Part shown: one piece after another, positions 7,856-17,814 of the stretch | Layout of the letters: the number at the start of each line of letters is the position of its first letter | How positions within the stretch are numbered: position 1 is the stretch's first letter | Origin: JBBQXH01 sp963710975 | GTDB taxonomy: Bacteria > Actinomycetota > Thermoleophilia > Gaiellales > Gaiellaceae | Length of the DNA: 64,000 bases | Direction of reading: 5' to 3' | NCBI GenBank assembly: GCA_963710975.1 | Contig: CAVQCG010000001.1 | Coordinates: 496,001 to 560,000 of the forward strand | Program-made: the position numbers and the translations under genes | Notes under the pieces: model-generated | Databases searched by the model: none | What the model was told of the DNA's origin: nothing | Seen by the model: only the letters and a program-made list of their open reading frames with translations

Positions 7856-9067
7856 CAGCTCGACCTCGTCCGCCCCGGCGTCGACGCGGTTTCCGAGGGG
7901 CCGCTTCTGCCCGTCGATGTCGGTGGCGGGGTAGCTCGTCCGGTCTCCGCGGCCACGCGCAGCCGCGCCGAGCTTGAGATGAAATCGAACTTCGCGGGGT
8001 TCCGGAAACCGAGCGGCGCCTTCCGGTCGGTGGCCCCGCATTTCGTCGCGTCCCAGATGTTGTGCGCGAAGACGACGCCCTCGTAACAGTGGTTCGGTCT
8101 GGCGCGCCCCGACATTTCCGATCATCCGGACATTCTCGTACCCCGGCGCTCGTGTCGATGTACATCGTCGCGAGCGCGGAGTTGTTGCGGATCAGGAAGT
8201 CGACGAGTGGAATGCCTTCCTGCGGGGCGATGTCGATCGCGTAGAAGCCTCCGGCATGTCGGACGGTCGAAGAAGTTGTTCTCGATCAGGACGTTGCGTC
8301 GTCGCGCCGCCGCCCCGTACTGGAAGATCCCGAGATCGATGATCGCGCAGCGCTGGAAGCGGCTGTTGCGAATAGTCAGGCCGTCGCCGTTGAGGACGTG
8401 GAGGCACTCGACGTGGCGTCTCATCGGTGCGCTGAAAATCGTGGAAATAGGCGCCGTCGACGAGGATGTTTCGTGGAGGTGAAGTGCAGTCGCTGCACGC
8501 CTTGATCTGGGCGTCGGCGTTGACGGAGGGCCCGTAGTCGCCGCCGATCACCGACACGTCGTTTGCGCCCGTGATGTAGAAGAGCGCGGCGTCGATCGAT
8601 CGGAAGGTCAGATGATGCGCGGTGGACGACGCGTACCAGAGCGGCATGGCCATCTCCCGGAACTCGACGTACGTGGCCTCGATCCGCAACTCCTCGGTCA
8701 GCGTGACCCGTGCGTTCTTGGCCGGCCGGAAGACGACGCGTGGGCCCGACGGCTTCGAGAGGTTCTCCTGGATCAGCTGGCCCGGGTACGTGCCGCCGGC
8801 GACCTCCACGATCTCGCCCGGCTTCGCCGTGTTGTAGGCGGCGGCAAACGTCGCGCACGGCCGCTTCTTCGTGCAACCGAAGTCGTCCGAGCCGTCAACG
8901 GCGACGAAGACGGAGGCAGGCTTCTCGGTTTTCGCCTTTGCCTTCACCGTCTGCGTCGCGGCGGGCTCTGCGGCGTCGCCGCCTCCCCACGCCAGGCTGA
9001 TCCCGATCGCGGCGAGCGTGACAACACCCACGGTCGCGAGAATCGCTGCTCGGCGGACGGTGATCAT
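7855..9067 (-). CDS. Secreted right-handed beta-helix (pectate-lyase-like) protein, frameshifted
   Basis: An N-terminal membrane or signal helix (residues about 5-27) leads into FVAVDGSDDFGCTKKRPCATFAAAY and IVEVAGGTYPGQ. This is the opening of right-handed parallel beta-helix proteins of the DUF1565/pectate-lyase-like type. Later rungs are readable in other frames: GLTIRNSRFQRCAI, NVLIENNFFD, VVFAHNIWDATKCG, and a typical ending, ATDIDGQKRPLGNRVDAGAD. Frame changes fall near 8430, 8250, 8150 and 8000. The restored stop TGA (7857-7855) overlaps the next ATG. Such proteins bind or cleave polysaccharides, which fits the locus; no catalytic residues can be assigned. An ATG at 9112 is a weaker alternative start. 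Confidence 0.7.
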
Positions 9068-9110
9068 GACCCGCCTGGCGATCCCGTCATACTGACCGCG
9101 TCGTAGACCC

Positions 9111-10542
9111 ATGTTCGAATCGTCTCAGCCATCGCTTCTCCTCGATCACTTTCGGGTTCCGTACCGTGTCGTCAGCCCCGATCAGGGGCCGGAGTCCGGT
9201 CTTGTGCGCCTGCACGCGACGCGCACCGGACGGTCGCTCTGGTGGCCCGGCAACGCTGCCGATGGGCTCCTCGCGCCCGCGCGCTACGCATTCGACGACG
9301 GTTTCTCGGTCGTCGCTTCTCTGCTTCCTGATTCGGCCGCGCAGACCGTGCTCGACGGGAGCGGCTGGACGGCCGAAGCGGGCGTGTTCCTGCCCGAGCG
9401 GCGGTCGCGCGGGATCCGTTCAACGGCACTACAACGGCGATACCTTCCTCCCGTTCTCGCCAGACGAGGCCATCCGTGCCTGCTGGAGCGAGAGCTACCG
9501 CAACGTCGGCACGCAGGCCGGTGTTCGACGCCTTGCGCGCACGCTTGCGCTTCGCAGCTACTACGCCACGCGCCCGATCCTGCCGCGCAGCGCGCAGATC
9601 CGGCTGCGACAGGTCTTCAGCAAGATTCAGGGCCGCACGCGGTTTCCGCAATGGCCGATCGAGGCCGCTCTTCAGCATCTCTACGATGTCGTATTCGGCA
9701 TGCTGCGAGAGATCGCTGAGGAACCCGTCCCGCGCCTCGCACCCTGGCCGGACGGTAAGCGCTGGGCGCTCGTCCTCACCCACGACGTGGAGACCGATCT
9801 TGGGTACCGCAACATCCACGTTCTCCGAGACGTCGAGCGAGAGGGCGGCTTTCGCTCGTCCTGGAACTTCGTGCCCCTGCGCTACGACGTTGCCGATGCA
9901 GTGGTCGACGACCTGTGGGAGGACGGTTTCGAGGTGGGCGTCCACGGCCTGTACCACGACGGGCGAGATCTCGAATCCCGCGCGACGCTGACCGACCGCT
10001 TGCCCCGTATCCGCGAGTGGCGAGATCGCTGGCACGCCGTCGGCTTCCGCTCGCCCGCGACGCATCGCAGCTGGGAGTTGATGCCGCTCCTGCCGTTCGA
10101 CTACGACTCGTCCTCCCCGGACACCGACCCCTACGAGCCCCGTCCGGGTGGATGCCTCAGCTGGCTGCCGTTCTTCAACGGCGACCTCGTCGAGCTTCCG
10201 ATCACGCTTCCGCAGGATCACACGCTGTTCGTGATCCTCGGGCAGGTGGACGAGGGTGTCTGGGTCGAGAAGACGGCCGCGATCCGGGAGCAGGGCGGGA
10301 TGGCGTTGCTCATCACGCATCCCGACTACATGCTCGACGCGGCGCTCGTCGATGCGTACCGGCGCTACCTGCGGCGCTTCGCCGCGGATGAGACTCTGTG
10401 GCGAGCGCTTCCGAAGGACATTGCCGCCTGGTGGCGCCGGCGCAACGCCTCGACGATCGAGCGCGTGAACGGTGCGTGGGTCGTCGACGGGCCCGCGCTG
10501 GGCGAGGGTCGGATCGAGCTCGTCGACTCCGGGCCGGTCTGA
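9111..10542 (+). CDS. Polysaccharide deacetylase-like protein (one frameshift)
   Basis: An N-terminal region of about 100 residues precedes a NodB-like fold: ALVLTHDVETD gives the metal-binding Asp pair, FRSSWNFVPLRY follows, and EVGVHGLYHDGRD supplies the second motif with His and Asp. RSPATHRSWELMPLL and LLITHPDYM complete the barrel. The frame changes near 9410, from the ATG at 9111 to the frame ending at 10542, and the join LPERR/HYNGDTFLPF reads naturally once corrected. The restored length is about 477 residues. No signal peptide is visible. It probably deacetylates a carbohydrate of this locus; its substrate is unknown. Confidence 0.75.
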
Positions 10543-10555
10543 CCGGCCGCGAGGG

Positions 10556-11593
10556 TCAGGCAACGCGCTCTCCGAGCGGGGGGATCGAAACTCGCGCGCC
10601 GCTCGTGGCGAGCGACGTGTCGACAGCCTCGATCATGCGAACGACCTCGAGGCCGATCTCGCTGCTCGACCGGGGCGTCGTGCCCGTCCGAATCGCCTGA
10701 CAGAAGTCGGCGAGCTCGAGCGAGAGCGGCTCGGCGACGTCGACCCGCGGCGAGAGGATGTCTCCCGTGCGGTAGGTCAACGTGTACTCGCCGAAGCTCT
10801 CCGGGTCGCGGAGGTTGACTCCCGAGTCGAAGATGCGGACGGGCTCGCCGCTCGTGTCGTCGTAGACCACCATCTTCCGGGACCCGACGATGGTCGTTCG
10901 CCGCAGCTTGCTCGGAGCGAGCCACGACATCTCGACGTGGCAGATCGTGCCCGACGGGAATTCGAGGTCGATGAAGGCGATATCGGGAATGCCGGGGACG
11001 ATGCAGCTCCGGCTCGTGGCCGACACATGGCACGGCGTCTCGTCGAGCCAGTGGCGGAGGATCGAGAAGTCATGAGGACCGAGATCCCAGACGACGCTGA
11101 CGTCGGGCTGATGGAGGCCGAGGTTCACACGGCTCGTCGAGATGAAGTAGACCTCGCCGAGCTCGCCGCTCGTGATCAGCTCGCGAATCAGATTGACCGG
11201 AGGGCTGTAGAGGAACGTGTGGCCCGGCATCAGGACGAGTCCGCGCCGCTCGGCGAGTTCGATCAGATCGAGAGCCTCGTCCGACGAGGCCGCGAGCGGC
11301 TTCTCGATGAACACGTGCTTGCCGGCCTCGAGGGCGGCCTCTGCGAGCCCGAAGTGGGACGAGACCGGCGTTGCGATCGCGACGGCGTCGACGCTCGCGT
11401 CCTCGAGCACCTCGGCGAACCGCGTCGTCGTCGTGACCGCCGGGAAGCGTCGGCCGACCGTCGCAAGCGCGTCCTCGCGCAGATCGCAGACGTACGCGAC
11501 CTCGACATCCGGGAGCTCGTGCAGGTTCCGGACGAGGTTCGGGCCCCAGTAGCCGAGACCCACGACGGCGACCTTGAGAGGCGACGCGATCAT
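10556..11593 (-). CDS. Gfo/Idh/MocA sugar-nucleotide dehydrogenase (WlbA-like)
   Basis: A 345-residue NAD-dependent oxidoreductase. The Rossmann motif VGLGYWGPNLVRNL and the block KHVFIEKPLAAS (with the conserved EKP Lys) are typical of WlbA/WbpB, which oxidise UDP-GlcNAcA at C3. The divergent neighbours are an aminotransferase and an acetyltransferase of the WlbC and WlbB kinds, so the set could make a UDP-diacetamido uronic acid. The ATG at 11593 overlaps the restored stop of the upstream sugar transferase as TGATG. As written, the two genes read through as one 861-residue frame, which I take to be caused by a single missing base near 11645. The specific substrate is inferred. Confidence 0.8.
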   Translation of the reverse strand: MIASPLKVAVVGLGYWGPNLVRNLHELPDVEVAYVCDLREDALATVGRRFPAVTTTTRFAEVLEDASVDAVAIATPVSSHFGLAEAALEAGKHVFIEKPLAASSDEALDLIELAERRGLVLMPGHTFLYSPPVNLIRELITSGELGEVYFISTSRVNLGLHQPDVSVVWDLGPHDFSILRHWLDETPCHVSATSRSCIVPGIPDIAFIDLEFPSGTICHVEMSWLAPSKLRRTTIVGSRKMVVYDDTSGEPVRIFDSGVNLRDPESFGEYTLTYRTGDILSPRVDVAEPLSLELADFCQAIRTGTTPRSSSEIGLEVVRMIEAVDTSLATSGARVSIPPLGERVA

Positions 11594-13141
11594 CAGGCGG
11601 TCCCGCTCGAGTCGCGGAGGAGCTGGAACGGCGTCTTGCAGAGGAGCGACGAGGTCGAGGCCGAGCGACCAGCCGCGCGCATAGGCGACATCGAGTTCGA
11701 GCGCTTCCCCGAACGTCGACCGGGCGCGGGCCGTCACCTGCCAGAGACCGGTGAGACCCTGGGGAACGAGGAAGCGCTCGAAGTGATGTGGCTCGAAGCT
11801 TTCGACCTCGTAGGGGATGCACGGCCGAGGGCCGACGAGCGACATGTCACCGCGAAACACGTTGATCAGCTGCGGCAGCTCGTCGAGGCTCGTCTTTCGC
11901 AGCCACCGGCCGAACGGGGTGACGCGATCGTCCTGATCGAGCTTGTAGAGGCCGTTCGACCCGACCGCAGCGTCCGCGCTCATCGTCTGCCTGATGTACT
12001 CGCGATGCGCCGCGTCGTCGGTGTCGACGCGCATCGTCCGGAACTTGAGGGTCGTGAACTCCTCCATGTTCAGGCCGAGCCGCGTCTGCCGGAAGAACAC
12101 GGGGCCGGGCGAGTCGAGCTTGATCCGAAGCGCGATGTAGGCGAAGAGCGGCGACGTGAGGAGAAGCCCGATCGAGGAGCCGACGATGTCGATCGCACGC
12201 TTGACCGAGCGCGAGAGCGGGAACAGCTTCGCCGTCGGAAGGCCCATCAGAGGCATGCCCTCGACCGCATGGAGCCGCACGTGAGGCCCGACCGCGTCGT
12301 ACAGCCTCGGCACGACGTCGACCTGGACTCGCTGCGCGCGAAGCGTCCGGATGAGGTCGATCGTCTCGTCCTTGGAGCCGCGCGAGAACGCGACGAGGAC
12401 ACGTTCGATGCCCAGTGTCGACGCAAGCGCGGGAAGGTATGACGGGGGGCCGAGAACCGGGATCCCCGCGAGATCGGGACGCATGGGCCTCGGGTCGGCG
12501 TCCACGAAGCCGAGGACGCGGATGCGGTACTCCGGATGCTGGACGAGCTTCCGGGCGACGAGCTGGCCAACGTCGCCGGCACCGACGATGACGACGTTCT
12601 GCACGTACGTGTGGCTGCGGCGGGCGATCGTCCGGGCGCAGGCCCGCGCGAACGTGACGAGGAGGATGCCGAGCGCCCAGAAGGCGACGAGCTTGGGGAG
12701 GTTCGGCTCGGCGAGACCGGTCACCGACGCGCCCGCGAAGAAGAGCCAGGCACCGGTCGTCAGGAGCCCGAAGACGCCGACGAGGTCGTCGACCGTCGAG
12801 TGGTCGGCACGCTCCTCGTCGTTGTCGTAGAGCTTGTAGAGCTTCGCGACGACGATCCAGAGCGGCAGCGTGGCGACGAACAGGAGGATCTCCACCCAGA
12901 CGCTCACCGAGCCGGGAGTCGAATCGAAGCCGAACGCGAGCTCGGCCGCGACGAACGCCAGCACGAGCCCCAGTACATCGGCGAGGATCAGGAGCCGGAC
13001 GACCAGCCACCCGCGCGGGCGCTTGGGCGGGCACGAGAGGATCTCCTCGAGAGACTCCAGCGAGCCTGCCGCGATGCCGTCGTGAGCAGCGGAAACAGGG
13101 TCGAGAGCGGGCACCGGCGCTGACGCCGAACGGTCGGCCAT
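11593..13141 (-). CDS. Polyprenyl-phosphate sugar phosphotransferase (WbaP/EpsL type)
   Basis: This enzyme starts repeat-unit synthesis by moving a sugar-1-phosphate onto undecaprenyl phosphate. An N-terminal block of four helices is followed by a CoA-binding-like domain (VVIVGAGDVGQLVARKL). A further helix and the catalytic bacterial sugar transferase domain come next: SPGPVFFRQTRLGL, LKFRTMRVD, RKTSLDELPQL and DMSLVGPRP. With a one-base correction near 11645 the C-terminus becomes CKTPFQLLRDSSGTA, the usual family ending, with TGA at 11595-11593. The restored length is about 516 residues. It is divergent from the aminotransferase gene across a repeat-rich 137-bp region. Confidence 0.88.
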
Positions 13142-13183
13142 GAGATGAGCGTAGGTGCGGGATACCCGTGCCGTTAGGCCGGA

Positions 13184-13241
13184 CCCGGAAAACCCTCCCC
13201 CGGATGGGGGACTAGCCTTTCGGGGGGACCGGGAAAACCGG
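13184..13241. promoter_or_regulatory. Divergent promoter region with direct repeats and hairpin
   Basis: Between the divergent sugar transferase and aminotransferase starts lie two similar boxes, CCCGGAAAACCC (13184-13195) and CCGGGAAAACCGG (13229-13241). Between them is a C5-GGAT-G5 hairpin (13197-13210) and the stretch ACTAGCCTTTCGG (13211-13223). The last resembles one half of the palindrome at 22339-22356. The arrangement suggests binding sites for a shared regulator of both operons, possibly the LuxR-type protein of this locus. No confident -10 element could be picked. Confidence 0.4.
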
Positions 13242-13278
13242 CCTTGGGCTTTTCGAGGAGCGCTGTACGCTCAGAGGT

Positions 13279-14418
13279 ATGGCAGCGCTGCGGCCCGCTA
13301 CGTCGCTCGCGTCCGTGCCGTTCGTCGACCTGGGCCGCATCCACAGCGGCCTGAGAGACGAGGTCCTGGAGGACATCTCCGGGCTGATCGACACGGGCGC
13401 CTTCACCAACGGCCCCCCCGTGGGCGCCTTCGAGGCAGCCTACGCGGAGTTCTGCGGCACGCGCGCGTGCGTCGGACTCTCGAGCGGCCTCGATGCGCTC
13501 CGACTGGCCCTGATCGCGGCGGGCGTCGGCGACGGAGACGAGGTTCTCGTCCCTGCGAACACGTTCATCGCGACGTTCGAGGCGGTCACCCAGTCGGGCG
13601 CCCGACCGGTTCCGGTCGAGGTGTCACTCGCCGACTACAACCTCGACGTCGGGGCGCTCGCGGATGCGATCGGCCCGCGGACACGCGCGATCCTGCCGGT
13701 TCACCTGTATGGGCAGATGGCCGACATGCGGGTGATCGCGTCTCTCGCCCGCCAGCACGGCCTCGTCGTCGTCGAGGACGCATGCCAGGCCCACGGCGCG
13801 GTTCGCGACGGTCTCGTCGCGGGAACCGCCGGCCTGGCCGGCGCCTTCAGCTTTTACCCCGGGAAGAACCTCGGCGCCTTCGGTGACGCCGGTGCACTCG
13901 TCACGGACGATCTCGAGCTCAGCGCGCGCGTGCGGGCGCTGCGTGAGCACGGTCAGCGTGAGAAGTACCGCCACGACAGCGAAGGCTGGACGGCGCGTCT
14001 CGACACGATCCAGGCACTCGTGCTGCTGCGGAAGCTGCCGCTGCTCGCTGCCTGGAACGACGATCGCAGGCGCGTCGCCGAGATCTACACGGACGAGCTC
14101 GCCGAGGTCGGCGATCTCGTCCTACCCCCCACGCCGGACGGCTCTTCGCCCGTCTGGCACCTGTACGTCGTCGGGACGCGCGAACGCGAAGCGCTCGCGA
14201 CCTTCCTCTCGGAACGAGGGATTGCCACCGGCCGCCACTACCCTGAGCCGGCGCATCTCGCCGGCGCGTACGCCTCGCTTGGCTACCGGCGCGGCGCGTT
14301 CCCGGTGACGGAGCGCCTCGCCGACGAGCTCCTGTCCCTGCCGATCTTTCCGGGCATGAGCGACGACGAGATCGAGAGCGTCGTCACCTCGATCAAGGAG
14401 TTCTTTGCAGATGCTTGA
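13279..14418 (+). CDS. DegT/DnrJ/EryC1 PLP-dependent sugar aminotransferase
   Basis: A 379-residue sugar aminotransferase. PFVDLGRI is the family opening, SSGLDALRLAL binds the cofactor phosphate, VVVEDACQAHGA carries the Asp that contacts the pyridine nitrogen, and FSFYPGKNLGAFGDAGAL carries the PLP Lys. LYGQMADM is also typical. It transfers an amino group from glutamate to a keto-sugar nucleotide. The next gene, overlapping by 8 bp, is a hexapeptide acetyltransferase that would acetylate that amine, and the divergent dehydrogenase would make the keto substrate. The ATG at 13279 is the only start that keeps the conserved N-terminus. Confidence 0.88.
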   Translation: MAALRPATSLASVPFVDLGRIHSGLRDEVLEDISGLIDTGAFTNGPPVGAFEAAYAEFCGTRACVGLSSGLDALRLALIAAGVGDGDEVLVPANTFIATFEAVTQSGARPVPVEVSLADYNLDVGALADAIGPRTRAILPVHLYGQMADMRVIASLARQHGLVVVEDACQAHGAVRDGLVAGTAGLAGAFSFYPGKNLGAFGDAGALVTDDLELSARVRALREHGQREKYRHDSEGWTARLDTIQALVLLRKLPLLAAWNDDRRRVAEIYTDELAEVGDLVLPPTPDGSSPVWHLYVVGTREREALATFLSERGIATGRHYPEPAHLAGAYASLGYRRGAFPVTERLADELLSLPIFPGMSDDEIESVVTSIKEFFADA

Positions 14419-14929
14419 CCGGCCCTCGAACGATGCGCCCTTCCGCCTGATCGACGACGTCGAGTTCGGGAGAGACGTCATCGTCCGCTCCTTCGTCAAC
14501 CTCTACGGATGCCTGATCGGCGACGAGAGCCAGATCGGAACCTTCGTCGAGATCCAGCGCGGGGTCACGATCGGCTCGCGCTGCAAGATCCAGAGCCACA
14601 CGTTCATCTGCGACGGCGTCGAGATCCACGATCAGGTGTTCGTCGGGCACGGCGTCGTCTTCATCAACGACAAGGTCCCGCGCGCAACAACGCATGACGG
14701 CTCGCTGAAGAGCGTCGAGGACTGGCGGATTCTCCGCACGATCGTCGAGCGGCGCGCGTCGATCGGATCGGGCGCGGTGATCCTCGGCGGCGTTCGCATC
14801 GGCGCCGGTGCGCTGATCGGTGCCGGGGCCGTGGTCACGCGAGACGTGCTGCCCGGCCAGACCGTCGTCGGCAGCCCGGCCCGCCCTCAGGCGCTCGTCC
14901 TGCGCATCCCGGAGCCTGCCGGCCTGTGA
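14411..14929 (+). CDS. Hexapeptide-repeat N-acetyltransferase (WlbB/WbpD-like)
   Basis: A 172-residue left-handed beta-helix protein. The repeats run from VEFGRDVIVRSFVNLYGCLIG through IGTFVEIQRGVTIGSRCKI to IGSGAVILGGVRIGAGALIG and end with VVGSPARPQAL. The loop after VFVGHGVVFINDKVPRA is the acceptor loop seen in acetyltransferases acting on UDP-3-amino sugars. It overlaps the aminotransferase stop (ATG inside ATGCTTGA), with AAGGAG upstream at 14395-14400, and is coupled to the next glycosyltransferase by GTGA. It likely acetylates the 3-amino group made by the aminotransferase; the exact sugar is inferred. Confidence 0.82.
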   Translation: MLDRPSNDAPFRLIDDVEFGRDVIVRSFVNLYGCLIGDESQIGTFVEIQRGVTIGSRCKIQSHTFICDGVEIHDQVFVGHGVVFINDKVPRATTHDGSLKSVEDWRILRTIVERRASIGSGAVILGGVRIGAGALIGAGAVVTRDVLPGQTVVGSPARPQALVLRIPEPAGL

Positions 14930-15873
14930 GAAGCAATCCGCTCGTCGACGTCGTCGTCGTCTCCTACAACAGCCGTGCACACCTCCGTTCGTGCGTGTGG
15001 TCTCTGGTTGACGAAGACGATGCGCACGTCGTCGTCGTAGACAACGCTTCGACCGATGGCAGCCTCGACACCGTCTCCGGCCTTGACGTCGTCACGATTC
15101 CGCTTCCGGACAACCGCGGCTTCGCGCACGGCTGCAACGTCGGGACGGCCGCGGGCCAGGCGCCGTACGTCCTCCTGCTGAACCCCGACGCCTCGATCGA
15201 CGGCACCGCGCTCCGGCAACTCGTCGGAACGCTCGCGCTCGCACCTGCGGCCGGCGCGGTCGCGCCGAAGATCACCGAGCCCGACGGAACTCTCGACTAC
15301 TCGCTCCGCCGTTTTCCCCGGCTTGTGTCGGCATTTGCGCAGGCGCTCTTCCTCCAGCGCCTCTTCCCGCGCGCCACGTGGTCGGACGCGGTCGTCCGCG
15401 ACGAATCCGTCTACGGGCGGCCGGGGAAGGCGGACTGGGTCTCCGGAGCGTGCATCCTCCTTCGTCGCTCCGCGCTCGAGCAACTCGCGGGCCTCGACGA
15501 GGGCTTCTTCCTCTATTCGGAGGACGTCGACCTGTGCCGCCGCCTCTGGGATGCGGGGTATGAGGTTCGCTACGAGCCTGACGCGATCTGCGTCCACGCG
15601 GGAGGCCAGTCGGCGCCCCGCGCCGAGCTGCTTCCCGTGCTCGCGCAGAGTCGCATCCGTTACGCGCAGAAGCACCAGACCAGAGTTGGTGCGGCCACGA
15701 TGCGACTCGCGGTGGCTCTCGGCGCTGCCACACACGTGGTGATCTGTCGAGGCGGAATCGCGCAGCGTCGTGGCCACGCCCTCGCTCTGCGCGCCGCGCT
15801 GTCACACACGCCGGAGCGTGCCGGAAGCGGGTTCTCTGCGAGAAGTTCCACCGACGCAGCCCGGGCGGCCTAG
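14926..15873 (+). CDS. GT2 glycosyltransferase (rhamnosyltransferase-like)
   Basis: A 315-residue family-2 transferase. VDVVVVSYNSRAHL opens the nucleotide-binding fold, VVVDNASTDGS follows, LLLNPDASID supplies the metal-binding Asp, VSGACILLRRSALEQLAGLDEGFF is the acceptor loop, and FLYSEDVDLCRRL carries the catalytic-base ED. This pattern is that of WbbL-type rhamnosyltransferases. The GTG start overlaps the previous stop (GTGA). The C-terminal 80 residues include an amphipathic or membrane-associated stretch. It adds one sugar to the lipid-linked repeat unit; the sugar is not certain. Confidence 0.85.
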   Translation: MRSNPLVDVVVVSYNSRAHLRSCVWSLVDEDDAHVVVVDNASTDGSLDTVSGLDVVTIPLPDNRGFAHGCNVGTAAGQAPYVLLLNPDASIDGTALRQLVGTLALAPAAGAVAPKITEPDGTLDYSLRRFPRLVSAFAQALFLQRLFPRATWSDAVVRDESVYGRPGKADWVSGACILLRRSALEQLAGLDEGFFLYSEDVDLCRRLWDAGYEVRYEPDAICVHAGGQSAPRAELLPVLAQSRIRYAQKHQTRVGAATMRLAVALGAATHVVICRGGIAQRRGHALALRAALSHTPERAGSGFSARSSTDAARAA

Positions 15874-15885
15874 GAGCTAGCTGAC

Positions 15886-17814
15886 ATGTGTGGAATCTGC
15901 GGAGTGATCCAGATTGGCGGGGAGCCGCGCGAGGTCATCAATCCCGCCACCCTCGACTGGATGACGGACGCGATGACGCATCGTGGCCCGAACGACCGGG
16001 GCACCTATGCCGCTCCCGGTGTTGCACTCGGCGTACGACGTCTCAGCGTCGTCGACGTCGAGGGCGGTCATCAGCCGTTTGCCAACGAGAGCAGCGATAT
16101 CTGGGCAATCCAGAACGGCGAGATCTACAACCATGCCGCGCTAAGGAGCGAGCTGGCCGCGAACGGCCACTCCTTCCGCAGCCGTTGCGACACCGAGGTT
16201 CTCCCGCACCTCTACGAACGGCACGGCGCCGCGTTCCAGGAGTACCTGCGGGGAATGTTCGGCCTCGCCGTGTGGGACGGTCGCCGGCGGGCCGCGGTCA
16301 TCGCCCGCGATCGCCTGGGCATCAAGCCCCTGTACTACGCGCAACGCGGCGATCTTCTGGTGTTCGCCTCGGAGCTGAAGAGCCTCCTCGCCAGCGGCCT
16401 GATCCAGCCCGAGCTCGACTACGAGGCGATCGAGACCTACCTCGCCTTTGGATTCGTGCCGGCCCCGCGAACGCCGCTTTCCGGCGTCCAGAAGCTCACT
16501 CCGGGACACCGGCTCGTCGTCGAGAACGGTGCGGTCAGGGACGAGTGCTTCTGGCGTTACCCGGAGCCCGCGCCAACCGCGAAGCGTCCGATCGACGACG
16601 TGGCGATCTGAGCTCCTCGATGAGCTCGAGGAGTCGGTTCGGCTGCGCCTCATGAGCGACGTGCCGCTCGGGGCAATGCTGAGCGGCGGCCTCGATTCGA
16701 GCCTCATCGTCGCCCTCATGGCGAGGAACATGGACGAACCGGTGAAAACGTTCTCGGTCGGGTTTACGCGAGGCCGGGGCTGGCAACGAGCTCGCCGATG
16801 CGCGGGAGGTCGCAACGCTCCTCGGCACGGAGCACCACGAGCTCGAGCTCTCGATGAGCGACCACGCCGTTGATCTCGCGGAACTCGTCTGGTTCCTCGA
16901 CGAGCCCCTCGCTGATCTGTCTTCGCTCGGATTCCTCGCGCTCTCGGAGCTCGCCGCCGAACACGTGACCGTCGCGCTCTCGGGCCAGGGCGCCGACGAG
17001 CTCCTCGGCGGCTACCTGAAGCACCGCGCCGCGGCCGTCTGCGGCTACTGGAACCGTCTTCCCAGGCCCGCTGCGCTCCGCCGGACGGGCCGCTTTGCCA
17101 TTCGCTCCTTCACGCTTTGAGCGCGCCGGACGGACGATCACCGCGCCGGACGCGGCGACGCGGCTCGTCGCGATGAGCAGCAAGCTCGACGAGAGCCTTC
17201 GCAGGCAGCTCGTGCGCGGGCCGCTCGCCGATCTCGACGGGTCGTCACCCGAACGGGCCGTTCGTGCACTGCTGCGCGACTTCCCGGACGATCCGCTCAC
17301 GACAACGCTCTTTCTCGACGGACAGCTCGCGCTCGTGGACGACATGCTGCACTACTTCGACCGTGCCTCGATGGCGCATTCGCTCGAGGTTCGGGTGCCA
17401 TTCCTCGACCACCGGATGGTCGAATACTGCGCGACGATTCCCGGCCCGCTCAAGGTGGATCGTAGGCTCGACACGAAGCACGTGCTGAAGCACGCGGCAC
17501 GCGGCCTCATCCCGGATCGGATCATCGACAAGCCGAAGATCGGCTTCTTCCGCGACTCGGTGGACGGCTGGCTCTCGGCGCAGGCCCGCGGCGCTATCTC
17601 CGACTACTTGCTCGGGCCCAACCCGGCGTACGCGGAGCTGCTCGATCGAAACCAGGTCGAGCGCCTCGCAGTGCCCGGCCCTGACGGCTCGACAGCTGCC
17701 AACCAGCATCTCGTCCTTTCGATTCTGATCCTCGAGATCTGGCTCTCGAACTACCTGCCCCGCGCGCTTGCTCCGGCGCCTGCAGCACGCGAGCAGGTGC
17801 GGCTCACGCCGTGA
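15886..17814 (+). CDS. asnB: Asparagine synthase-like glutamine amidotransferase (three frameshifts)
   Basis: The N-terminal MCGICGV gives the Ntn nucleophile Cys2. HRGPNDRG, NGEIYNH and the synthetase block SGGLDSSL with SGQGADELLGGY mark a class-II amidotransferase/asparagine synthase of about 640 residues. The sense changes frame near 16605, 16780 and 17100, with intact homology on both sides each time. In polysaccharide loci such AsnB homologues often amidate uronic acids, for example to an amide of GlcNAcA, which would match the neighbouring uronic-acid-type genes. An AGGAG sequence precedes the ATG at 15886. The end overlaps the next GTG (GTGA). A true asparagine synthetase cannot be excluded. 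Confidence 0.82.

Noticed and set aside
10472..12442. Long plus-strand open frame of 656 codons
   Set aside because: It is the antisense shadow of two clearly conserved minus-strand genes, Arg/Asp/Glu-rich with no recognisable motif.
10556..13141. Fused sugar transferase-oxidoreductase protein
   Set aside because: One-base correction restores both normal ends and a TGATG coupled junction, so a true fusion is unlikely.
16600..16800. Programmed ribosomal frameshifting in the asnB-like gene
   Set aside because: No slippery heptamer with a following structure is evident, and the same kind of break occurs in many unrelated genes of the window.
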